The notes beneath the pieces are model-generated. The model searched no databases. It was not told where the DNA came from and worked only from the letters and a program-made list of their open reading frames with translations. From Candidatus Omnitrophota bacterium (GTDB lineage: Bacteria > Omnitrophota > Gorgyraeia > Zapsychrales > Fredricksoniimonadaceae): DNA of 7,285 bases. Shown in pieces: positions 1 through 6,073 of this stretch; the stretch's first letter is position 1, and every line of letters begins with the position of its first letter. The stretch lies in NCBI GenBank assembly GCA_016196515.1, contig JACPXN010000078.1:1-7285 (forward strand), in the 5' to 3' direction. The position numbers were made by a program, and so were the translations under genes.

Positions 1-1019
1 ACACCGTTGAGCCGCACCCGACCAATGAGGTTTTTAAGGACCGTTACGGCGATTGCAGGGGCCTTTCGCTTTTGGCCGGGTCTATGCTCCAATTGGCGGG
101 GATCAGTTCCCGCATTTGCCTGTTTGCCAATGAGTTTGGCGGCGATCCGCAAAACGGCCTGCCTAACCCGTCGGTGTTTGAGCACGTCATCCTGGAAATT
201 TTGATGGACGGCGGGCATTATTTCGTGGACCCGCAGGCCAAGGGTTTTGACTTCGGGCAATGGCCGATTGCCTATGACAACGCCCACCTTTTTGTCATTG
301 AAGACCAAGGGTATCGTTTTGACAATATGCCGGTGTCTAAAGAGGAAGACAACGCGATCGTCAGCGCCAGCGATATCACCGTCAATCCCGACGGTTCCGC
401 GGTTTTTGATGTCAGGGTCCGGATGTCTTTGGAGGGGTCACAGGCCTTCCGCGAGACCTGGGCCTCCACCACCGACAAGAACAAGGACAAATTTTTTGAG
501 CGCCTGGAGGCCTCTTTCACCCAGGGCGGCACCATGATCAAAAGGGAGGTCAAGGGCCTGGAGAACCGTTACGGCCCCGTCAACTTCAGCCTGAAATACA
601 TCGCGCCCAACGCCTATCCCGTGGCCAATGACATGATCCTTTTAAAGGAGGCCGACCAGAGCGACGTTTCGGATTTTGCCGGACAAAAACGGGTCTATCC
701 GATCTTTGTCGCGTCCAATACCCTCGTCAAGAACACCAACACGTATCATGTTCCCGAGGGGTATCAGGTGAATTTTGTACCGAAGGATTACCAGATGGGT
801 ATTGATTTCATGGATGTCAGCGCCGATTACCGCAAGGACGGACAAACCGTTGTCGTCAACACCCTGACGCGCATGAAAAGGGCCAGGGTATCCCCCCAAC
901 GCTACGGCGAGGTCAAGGCATTCCGCAACGAATTGTACAAAAAGAACGACCAGTACATTGTCTTAAAGGCAAAGTCCCAGGTCAGCCCGCAAGCCAAAGA
1001 TTGGGTCAAAAAACAATGA
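1..1019 (+). CDS. DUF3857/transglutaminase-like protein, C-terminal part (5' truncated by window edge)
   Basis: The frame is open from the first complete codon at position 3 to TGA at 1017-1019, giving 338 residues. The start lies upstream of the window, so an internal TTG or ATG should not be taken as the start. The first visible stretch, DRYGDCRGLSLLAGSMLQLAG, is the catalytic-cysteine helix of the transglutaminase-like (papain-fold) family. Cys18 (window numbering), His61 in FEHVILEI and Asp76 in YFVDP have the order and spacing of a Cys-His-Asp triad. The rest, about residues 95-338, is predicted beta-rich with phrases such as VNPDGSAVFDVRVRM. This matches the C-terminal region of DUF3857-type proteins, which are usually exported or envelope-associated and have no well-defined substrate. 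A signal peptide cannot be checked because the N-terminus is missing. The stop overlaps the next gene's ATG. The family call is fairly secure; the function is unknown. Confidence 0.75.
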   Translation, partial: TVEPHPTNEVFKDRYGDCRGLSLLAGSMLQLAGISSRICLFANEFGGDPQNGLPNPSVFEHVILEILMDGGHYFVDPQAKGFDFGQWPIAYDNAHLFVIEDQGYRFDNMPVSKEEDNAIVSASDITVNPDGSAVFDVRVRMSLEGSQAFRETWASTTDKNKDKFFERLEASFTQGGTMIKREVKGLENRYGPVNFSLKYIAPNAYPVANDMILLKEADQSDVSDFAGQKRVYPIFVASNTLVKNTNTYHVPEGYQVNFVPKDYQMGIDFMDVSADYRKDGQTVVVNTLTRMKRARVSPQRYGEVKAFRNELYKKNDQYIVLKAKSQVSPQAKDWVKKQ

Positions 1020-2998
1020 AAAGTTTATGGAAAGATCGGGACGCCAAGGCCTGCGGCCATGACCCGTTGAAATGGCGGGTTTATACGTCGCGGCTTTTGG
1101 GCCAAGAGCCGTCTTTGGTTCTGCACGGCGGGGGCAATACGTCGGTCAAAGTGCTGGTTAAGGATTTCTTCGGCGTGACCCAGGATGTTTTGTACATCAA
1201 GGCCAGCGGCTGGGACTTGGCCGCCATTGAGACACAAGGTTTTGCCGCGGTCAAAATGGACGTGCTCAAGCGCATGGCCGCCATGAAGCGTTTGACGGAC
1301 ACGCAAATGGTGCGGGAACAGCGTTTAGGCCTGCTGGATCCCAACGCGCCCAACCCGTCGGTGGAAGCCAGTTTGCACGCCATCATTCCTTACAAGTTCG
1401 TGGACCATACCCACGCCGATGCGGTGGCGGCCATCACGAATACACCCAATGGCCGCAAGCGCATTGAAGAACTTTATGGTAAACGTGTTTTGATCGTGCC
1501 CTATGTGATGCCGGGTTTTATGTTGGCCCGCAAGGTCCATGAAATGACCCAAGGCCTCAACTGGAAAACATGCGAAGGCATTGTTTTGCTGAATCACGGC
1601 ATATTCACCTTTGCCGATGATACCAAGGTCAGTTATGAACGCATGATCACGTTGGTCAGCAAGGCCGAAAGTTATATCCGCAAACAGAAGATCAAGGTTG
1701 CCGCCCGTCATCAAAAGCCCGCTGTTGATCTGATCGCCTTGGTGGGTTTGCGTCAGGCGGTTTCCAAAGCGCAGGGCATGGCTGTGACGGCCCGTTTAAA
1801 AAATGATCCGTACTCTTTGGGTTTTGCCGGTTTGTCCAATGTCGCCGCTATTGCTTCAAGGGGAACATTGACCCCGGACCACGTCATCCGCACCAAACCC
1901 ATTCCCGTGATCGTCGGTCAAGACCCGCAGAAAAGCGTGATGGAATATGTCCGCAATTATCGTGCATACTTTGATCGTAATACCAATGGAAAGCTGACTT
2001 CTCTGGATCCGGCGCCGCGCTGGGCTGTATGGTCGGGTCAAGGTCTGGTTGCGTTCGGCCGCAGCAGGGCGGAGGCAAACGTCGTTTCCGATATCGTGGA
2101 CCATACCATCGAGGCCATCCAATGGGCCGAAGGCATGGGCGGATGGAAGGTTTTGTCCGAACAGGATATTTTTGAAATCGAATATTGGGAATTAGAACAG
2201 GCCAAATTGTCCGCCTCCGGCGGAAAGGCGAGCGGGGCATTGCCGTTGCAGGGTAAGGTTGCTTTAGTGACCGGGGCGTCGAGCGGTATCGGCAAGGCCT
2301 GCGTGGAGGCGCTTGTGACCCAGGGCGCGCATGTGATCGCTTTGGATATACGCAAAGAGATCGTTGGTCAATTTGCTTCACCCAATATTTTAGGGATCGT
2401 TTGCGATATGACAGACACCAAGGCGATCGTCCGTAGCGTTGAACAAGGCGTCGGACATTTTGGAGGGTTGGATATCATCGTGTCCAACGCCGGTACATTT
2501 CCGCCCAGCGGATCATTGGCAGACATGAACGAGGAAATTTGGGAAAAAAGTTTGGCAATCAATCTCACCAGCCATCAGCGTTTGCTCAAGGCCTGTTTGC
2601 CGTATTTGGAATACGGTATTGGCCCATCGGTGATCGTGGTGGGGTCCAAGAACGTTGCGGCGCCGGGACCGAAAGCGGCCGCTTATTCCGCGGCCAAGGC
2701 CGGGTTAACGCAATTGGCCCGGGTGGCGGCTTTGGAACTCGCGCCCAAAGGTATTCGCGTCAACGTCGTGCATCCCAATCAGGTTTTTGATACGGGGATA
2801 TGGACGAAGGATGTGTTGAAGGAACGGGCGAAGAGTTACGGGCTTTCCGTTGAAGAATACAAGACCAATAATCTTTTGAAAGTGGAGATCACTTCAAAAG
2901 ACGTTGCCGTTCTGGTTTGCGCTTTGGCAGGAGGGGTGTTCAGTAAAACCACCGGAGCGCAGATCCCCATTGACGGCGGCAACGACCGCGTGATCTAG
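1016..2998 (+). CDS. Bifunctional class II aldolase / short-chain dehydrogenase (RhaEW/YuxG-like fusion)
   Basis: This 660-residue cytosolic protein has two enzyme domains. Residues 1 to about 405 form a class II aldolase/adducin domain: phosphate-binding GGGNTS at 38-43, likely catalytic Glu117, and zinc ligands His131 and His133 (HTHAD) and His194 (NHG). The His131-to-His194 spacing of 63 equals the L-fuculose-phosphate aldolase spacing as I recall it. Residues from about 411 to the end form a classical SDR: TGASSGIG at 419-426, NAG at 491-493, Ser544, and Tyr557-x3-Lys561. Characterised fusions of this type (RhaEW) cleave L-rhamnulose-1-phosphate and oxidise the resulting lactaldehyde with NAD. 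No rhamnose isomerase, kinase or transporter gene lies here, so the substrate is unproven. I chose ATG 1016, which overlaps the upstream TGA as ATGA, over an in-frame TTG at 1001. No Shine-Dalgarno is evident, so translation probably depends on coupling. Confidence 0.88.
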   Translation: MKSLWKDRDAKACGHDPLKWRVYTSRLLGQEPSLVLHGGGNTSVKVLVKDFFGVTQDVLYIKASGWDLAAIETQGFAAVKMDVLKRMAAMKRLTDTQMVREQRLGLLDPNAPNPSVEASLHAIIPYKFVDHTHADAVAAITNTPNGRKRIEELYGKRVLIVPYVMPGFMLARKVHEMTQGLNWKTCEGIVLLNHGIFTFADDTKVSYERMITLVSKAESYIRKQKIKVAARHQKPAVDLIALVGLRQAVSKAQGMAVTARLKNDPYSLGFAGLSNVAAIASRGTLTPDHVIRTKPIPVIVGQDPQKSVMEYVRNYRAYFDRNTNGKLTSLDPAPRWAVWSGQGLVAFGRSRAEANVVSDIVDHTIEAIQWAEGMGGWKVLSEQDIFEIEYWELEQAKLSASGGKASGALPLQGKVALVTGASSGIGKACVEALVTQGAHVIALDIRKEIVGQFASPNILGIVCDMTDTKAIVRSVEQGVGHFGGLDIIVSNAGTFPPSGSLADMNEEIWEKSLAINLTSHQRLLKACLPYLEYGIGPSVIVVGSKNVAAPGPKAAAYSAAKAGLTQLARVAALELAPKGIRVNVVHPNQVFDTGIWTKDVLKERAKSYGLSVEEYKTNNLLKVEITSKDVAVLVCALAGGVFSKTTGAQIPIDGGNDRVI

Positions 2999-3000
2999 TC

Positions 3001-4191
3001 CTACCTGCGTCGGCGGCGCGAAAATCTTGACGAACTGAAGACGAGTTTCGGCTTTTCGAACTGTTCCAGGGGGATTTTTGGATGGGACAGGGAGATGGGC
3101 AGGCGCGCGTTCATGACCCGTTCAATGCCGGCCACGTCGCTGCGCTGGTCCGGGGTGGCGAAAGAGATCGCGTGCCCGCTGTGTCCGGCCCGTCCGGTGC
3201 GGCCGATGCGGTGCACGTAATTTCCCGGGTCATCGGGCAGGTCATAGTTGATGACCAGTTCAATGCCTTTGACGTCGATGCCGCGCGCGGCAATGTCGGT
3301 GGCGATCAAAATGCGGTATCTTCCGGTCTTAAATCCTTCCAGGGATTCCCGGCGCTGGGACAGGGAACGGTCCGAGTGGATCTCGGCGGCGCGGTGTTTG
3401 GTGTTGCGCATGGCACGGGTCAGCCGCGCGGCCCCGAACTTGGTCCGGCAGAAGATCAAAATGGACCCGCGGTATTGGTCGAGGATCTCGTTGAGGAGCT
3501 GGCTTTTCAATTCCTTGCGCACGATGAAAACTTCATGCGTCACCTTCTCCGCCGCGGTCCCTGACGGGGCCACTTCCACGCGCACCGGCAATTTCATGTA
3601 ACTGTTGGCGATGCTCAAGACCTCGGGAGGCATGGTTGCGGAAAAGAGCATGGTCTGGCGTTCGGCCGGGACATGTCGCATGATATTGCGGATCTGCGGG
3701 GCGAACCCCATGTCCAGCATGCGGTCCGCTTCGTCCAGGACAACGATCTGGGCGTCGTTGAGCCGCAGGGTCCTTTGTTCGAGATGGTCCAGGATGCGTC
3801 CCGGCGTACCGACGATGACGCGGGGCAAGGCCCTCAAAGCGTTGAGTTGTCTGGGCATGGGGTCGCCGCCGATGAGGACCGCGGTCTTAAGGCCCAGCGC
3901 CGGGGTTATTTTGCGCAAATGTTCGTCCACCTGCACGGCCAATTCCCGCGTCGGGACAACCACCAAGGCCTTGCCTTTGATCTGCGCCAGGCGCTGGAGC
4001 AGGGGGATGCCGAAGGCCATGGTCTTGCCTGTTCCTGTCTGGGCGATGCCCATGACGTCCTTGCCTTCAATGGCGATGGGGATGGCATGATGCTGGATAT
4101 GGGTGGGGACCGTGAATTTTAGTCGGTCCAGGACGGCCAGGATGCTGGGCGCGATGCCCAGCCCGTCGAAACTTAATTCTGAAGATGTCAT
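3001..4191 (-). CDS. DEAD-box ATP-dependent RNA helicase, RhlE-like
   Basis: This 396-residue protein carries the full set of DEAD-box motifs: a Q motif with Phe8 and Gln33, Walker A AQTGTGKT at 50-57, PTRELA at 80-85, GG at 108-109, TPGR at 129-132, DEAD at 153-156, SAT at 184-186, ARGID at 302-306 and HRIGRTGRAG at 327-336. It should unwind short RNA duplexes with ATP, as in ribosome assembly or mRNA turnover. The two RecA-like lobes are followed only by a short tail ending in five arginines. That is shorter than many RhlE proteins and a possible RNA-binding patch. The frame is open upstream to 4455, but that 88-residue extension is antisense to the antiporter gene, is unlike any helicase, and is best excluded. 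ATG 4191 gives the usual short lead into the Q motif. No Shine-Dalgarno precedes it. The gene converges on the aldolase fusion. Confidence 0.93.
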   Translation of the reverse strand: MTSSELSFDGLGIAPSILAVLDRLKFTVPTHIQHHAIPIAIEGKDVMGIAQTGTGKTMAFGIPLLQRLAQIKGKALVVVPTRELAVQVDEHLRKITPALGLKTAVLIGGDPMPRQLNALRALPRVIVGTPGRILDHLEQRTLRLNDAQIVVLDEADRMLDMGFAPQIRNIMRHVPAERQTMLFSATMPPEVLSIANSYMKLPVRVEVAPSGTAAEKVTHEVFIVRKELKSQLLNEILDQYRGSILIFCRTKFGAARLTRAMRNTKHRAAEIHSDRSLSQRRESLEGFKTGRYRILIATDIAARGIDVKGIELVINYDLPDDPGNYVHRIGRTGRAGHSGHAISFATPDQRSDVAGIERVMNARLPISLSHPKIPLEQFEKPKLVFSSSRFSRRRRR

Positions 4192-4198
4192 GAAGGAT

Positions 4199-4227
4199 AG
4201 AGTAACATTCCTTGAACAAATATGCAA
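4199..4227 (-). promoter_or_regulatory. Candidate weak promoter for the helicase gene
   Basis: Read on the minus strand, TTGCAT (4227-4222, 3 of 6 consensus matches) is followed after 17 bp by TACTCT (4204-4199), which keeps T1, A2 and T6 of the -10 consensus. The box ends 7 bp before the helicase ATG, so transcription would begin at or next to the start codon. The match is weak. A poorer-placed TATCCT lies at 4199-4194. Confidence 0.3.
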
Positions 4228-4239
4228 ATGCATTAAAAT
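4212..4239 (+). promoter_or_regulatory. Candidate sigma70-type promoter for the antiporter gene, possibly leaderless
   Basis: TTGAAC (4212-4217, 4 of 6 matches) and TAAAAT (4234-4239, 5 of 6 matches) are separated by 16 bp. The -10 box ends 6 bp before the ATG at 4246, so the predicted first transcribed base is the A of the start codon or next to it. There is no purine-rich ribosome binding site before the ATG, which fits a leaderless message. Confidence 0.5.
4222..4233. promoter_or_regulatory. Short dyad (possible operator) in the divergent promoter region
   Basis: ATGCA (4222-4226) and TGCAT (4229-4233) form a perfect 5-bp inverted repeat around an AA spacer. The dyad fills most of the spacer of the forward promoter and overlaps the candidate -35 of the reverse promoter. 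A protein bound here could therefore affect both genes. Five-base arms in AT-rich DNA can arise by chance. Confidence 0.25.
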
Positions 4240-4245
4240 GACTTT

Positions 4246-5958
4246 ATGAACGAACAGCACATCTTTGTTTTTCTTTTGCAATTGTTCATCCTGCTGGGGG
4301 CTGCCCGGTTTTTGGGGGAAGTGTTCACCCGTTTCCGCCAGCCGGCCCTGACCGCGGAGATCCTCGTCGGTGTTTGTTTCGGCCCCACCATTTTGGGCCG
4401 TTTTTTCCCGCAGATCCACGGCTTTATTTTTCCCAGTGACCCCATGCAGCGGCACATGTTCGAGACCGTGGCGTGGCTGGGCGCTTTTTTCTTTTTGCTG
4501 GAAACCGGCCTTGAGATCGACTTTTCCAGCGCCTGGCGCCGCAGAGGCGACGCTTTAAAGATCGCGCTGACCGACATCATCGTACCCATGGTGCTGGGGT
4601 TTGCCTGTGCCTGGTTCCTGCCGAATTCCTATCTGGTCTCCGTGGACAATAAACTCATGTTCTGTTTTTTCATGGCGACCGCGCTGACGATCAGCGCCAT
4701 GCCCATCACCGCGCGTGCCTTGCATGATCTTCACCTCAAAAAGACCGATCTGGGATTTCTCATCATGTCGGCGTTGTCGGTCAATGACGTGATTGGGTGG
4801 CTGGTGTTCACCGTTGTGTTCGGGTTTTTTATCCAGTCTGGCGCGCGTCATGATCAAATGGGGATCATGATCGCTATGGCTGTCGCGTTCGTGGTTTTGT
4901 GCCTGACCGGCGGGCGCGTGTTCAGCAATTGGGCCATCAACAGGATCAGGACACTGAAATTGCCCGAGCCGTCCTCATCCCTGACATTTATTTTTCTTTT
5001 AGGCTTGTTGTGCGGCGCCGTGGCACAGAAAGTAGGCCTGCACGCCTTATTCGGGTTTTTACTCGCCGGCATCATGGCCGGGGAGGCCAAGGCCCTTTCG
5101 GAAAAGACCCGCCAGACCATTTCCCAGATGGTCTATGCCGTTTTCGTCCCCATCTTTTTTGTCAGCATCGGGCTTAAAATGGATTTCCTAGCCTATTTTG
5201 ACCCGGTCATTGTGCTTTTTGTCGCCGTCATCGGCATCAGCCTCCGTTTTTTGGGTGCCTGGATCGGGGTATCTTTATGCCGTATCCCAAAGACCAACCG
5301 TTTGACCATTGCCATTGCCCATACGCCCGGCGGGATGATGGAGATCGTCATGGGTTTATTGGCTTTGGACTTCAAACTCATTACACCGACGGTGTTTGTC
5401 GGTATCGTTTTCGGCGCCTTGATCACGGCCATCGTCATGGGGCCGTGGCTGGCTTGGGGCCTGGGACGGCGCAAGCAGGTCAGCGTGTTTGAATTCTTCA
5501 GCCGCCGCGGCATCATCATTCCCCTCAAAGTGGAAAACCGCGAAGAGGCCCTGCGGGTTTTGGCACAAGCCGCGGCCCAGGAAGACGATCTTTACGACGA
5601 TGAATTGATCGTCCATACGGTCTTGGAGCGTGAACAGATGATGGGTACCGCCATTGAGGAAGGGGTGGCTTTGCCGCATGCCCGCCTGGCCGGCTTGCGC
5701 AAACCGGTCATTATTTTCGGCCGGTCGCTCTCCGGTGTCGACTGGAACTCTCCCGACGGTAAACCCAGCAATTTTATTTTTCTCATCCTGACCCCCGACA
5801 ACGATGATGCCGTGCAGGTGCAGATCCTGCAGGCCATTGCCCGCGTGATGCAGGACCCCGCCAACAGGCAGGCTGTTCTCAATGCCAGGGACGCTTCCCA
5901 GGCCTGGGACATTTTCCAGAGCGCTTTTACCCAGCTGTACGTGGAGCGTTTGAAATAA
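4246..5958 (+). CDS. CPA-type cation/proton antiporter fused to a C-terminal PTS EIIA (type 2) domain
   Basis: This 570-residue inner-membrane protein has about 12-13 hydrophobic segments between residues 1 and 410 and a soluble C-terminal domain at about 420-568. The membrane part is a sodium/hydrogen exchanger (CPA2-like) domain: the core carboxylate is Asp181 in SVNDVIGW, PIFFVSIGLKMDF lies near 302-315, and HTPGGMMEI starts at 359. The residue before Asp181 is Asn180. The 'ND' pair is usually linked to electroneutral exchange, whereas 'DD' is linked to electrogenic exchange. The cytoplasmic domain resembles PtsN/fructose EIIA, with His478 in GVALPHAR at the phosphorylation site. The second conserved EIIA histidine aligns with Gln524. 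The likely role is Na+ or K+/H+ exchange controlled by PTS phosphorylation or by ligand binding; the ion and control are inferred. No EI, HPr or other PTS gene is nearby. The ATG at 4246 gives a natural first membrane helix. Confidence 0.9.
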   Translation: MNEQHIFVFLLQLFILLGAARFLGEVFTRFRQPALTAEILVGVCFGPTILGRFFPQIHGFIFPSDPMQRHMFETVAWLGAFFFLLETGLEIDFSSAWRRRGDALKIALTDIIVPMVLGFACAWFLPNSYLVSVDNKLMFCFFMATALTISAMPITARALHDLHLKKTDLGFLIMSALSVNDVIGWLVFTVVFGFFIQSGARHDQMGIMIAMAVAFVVLCLTGGRVFSNWAINRIRTLKLPEPSSSLTFIFLLGLLCGAVAQKVGLHALFGFLLAGIMAGEAKALSEKTRQTISQMVYAVFVPIFFVSIGLKMDFLAYFDPVIVLFVAVIGISLRFLGAWIGVSLCRIPKTNRLTIAIAHTPGGMMEIVMGLLALDFKLITPTVFVGIVFGALITAIVMGPWLAWGLGRRKQVSVFEFFSRRGIIIPLKVENREEALRVLAQAAAQEDDLYDDELIVHTVLEREQMMGTAIEEGVALPHARLAGLRKPVIIFGRSLSGVDWNSPDGKPSNFIFLILTPDNDDAVQVQILQAIARVMQDPANRQAVLNARDASQAWDIFQSAFTQLYVERLK

Positions 5959-5961
5959 AAA

Positions 5962-5989
5962 TTGGCAACAGTTTCATTTATGTTATAAT
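5962..5989 (+). promoter_or_regulatory. Strong extended -10 sigma70-type promoter for the ABC-F gene
   Basis: TTGGCA (5962-5967, 5 of 6 consensus) is followed after 16 bp by TATAAT (5984-5989, perfect). TG at 5981-5982, one base before the -10 box, makes it an extended -10. The predicted start site is near 5996, leaving a leader of about 78 nt before the ATG at 6074. The -35 begins only 3 bp after the antiporter stop codon. This is the best promoter in the window. Confidence 0.8.
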
Positions 5990-5998
5990 TTCCGCTCT

Positions 5999-6041
5999 AT
6001 CCCGCTTCGTTGAATTGCTTTCGCGTTCAACTTCGCAGGAT
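5999..6041 (+). promoter_or_regulatory. Two-tier hairpin at the 5' end of the ABC-F leader
   Basis: The outer arms ATCCCGC (5999-6005) and GCAGGAT (6035-6041) pair at 6 of 7 positions. A symmetric 3-by-3 internal loop follows. The inner arms GTTGAA (6009-6014) and TTCAAC (6026-6031) pair perfectly, with one further T-G wobble, and close a loop of about 9 nt. Both tiers share one centre near 6020, which argues against chance. No T-run follows, so it does not look like an intrinsic terminator. It starts within a few bases of the predicted transcript 5' end, suggesting mRNA stabilisation or control of translation. The role is inferred. Confidence 0.5.
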
Positions 6042-6060
6042 TTCGCTAATAAATGTGAAA
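6041..6060 (+). promoter_or_regulatory. Second short leader hairpin before the ABC-F start
   Basis: TTTCGC (6041-6046) can pair with GTGAAA (6055-6060) through five Watson-Crick pairs and one G-T wobble around an 8-nt AT-rich loop. A6040-T6061 extends the stem. It shares bases 6040-6041 with the upstream hairpin, so the extended forms of the two cannot coexist fully. The stem is weak and may be incidental. Confidence 0.25.
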
Positions 6061-6073
6061 TTTCGAGAGCTGT

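Noticed and set aside
72..74. TTG as start of the transglutaminase-like gene.
   Set aside because: The frame is open to the window edge and the catalytic Cys motif lies upstream at 39-68, so the TTG is internal.
1001..1015. In-frame TTG start five codons upstream of the aldolase ATG.
   Set aside because: ATG at 1016 makes a classic ATGA overlap and is the better codon. No ribosome binding site favours the TTG.
3082..4122. Long plus-strand open frames of about 117-161 codons across the helicase gene.
   Set aside because: They are antisense shadows of a well-supported helicase. Their composition is biased, and they carry no recognisable motif.
4238..4249. A three-codon ORF (ATG ACT TTA TGA) overlapping the antiporter start codon as ATGA.
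   Set aside because: If the -10 at 4234-4239 is correct, its ATG lies within or before the start site and is not transcribed. Such tiny frames are common by chance.
4192..4455. An 88-residue N-terminal extension of the helicase, open to 4455 on the minus strand.
   Set aside because: It runs antisense through the start of the antiporter gene, has no resemblance to helicase sequence, and would bury the divergent promoter. ATG 4191 gives the normal DEAD-box start.
5999..6041. Reading the leader hairpin as an intrinsic terminator of the antiporter gene.
   Set aside because: There is no T-run after the stem, the stem is interrupted, and it lies downstream of a strong promoter.
6057..6064. Palindrome GAAATTTC just before the ABC-F start.
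   Set aside because: It is an eight-base AT-rich palindrome with no second copy or known operator match, so it is readily explained by chance.
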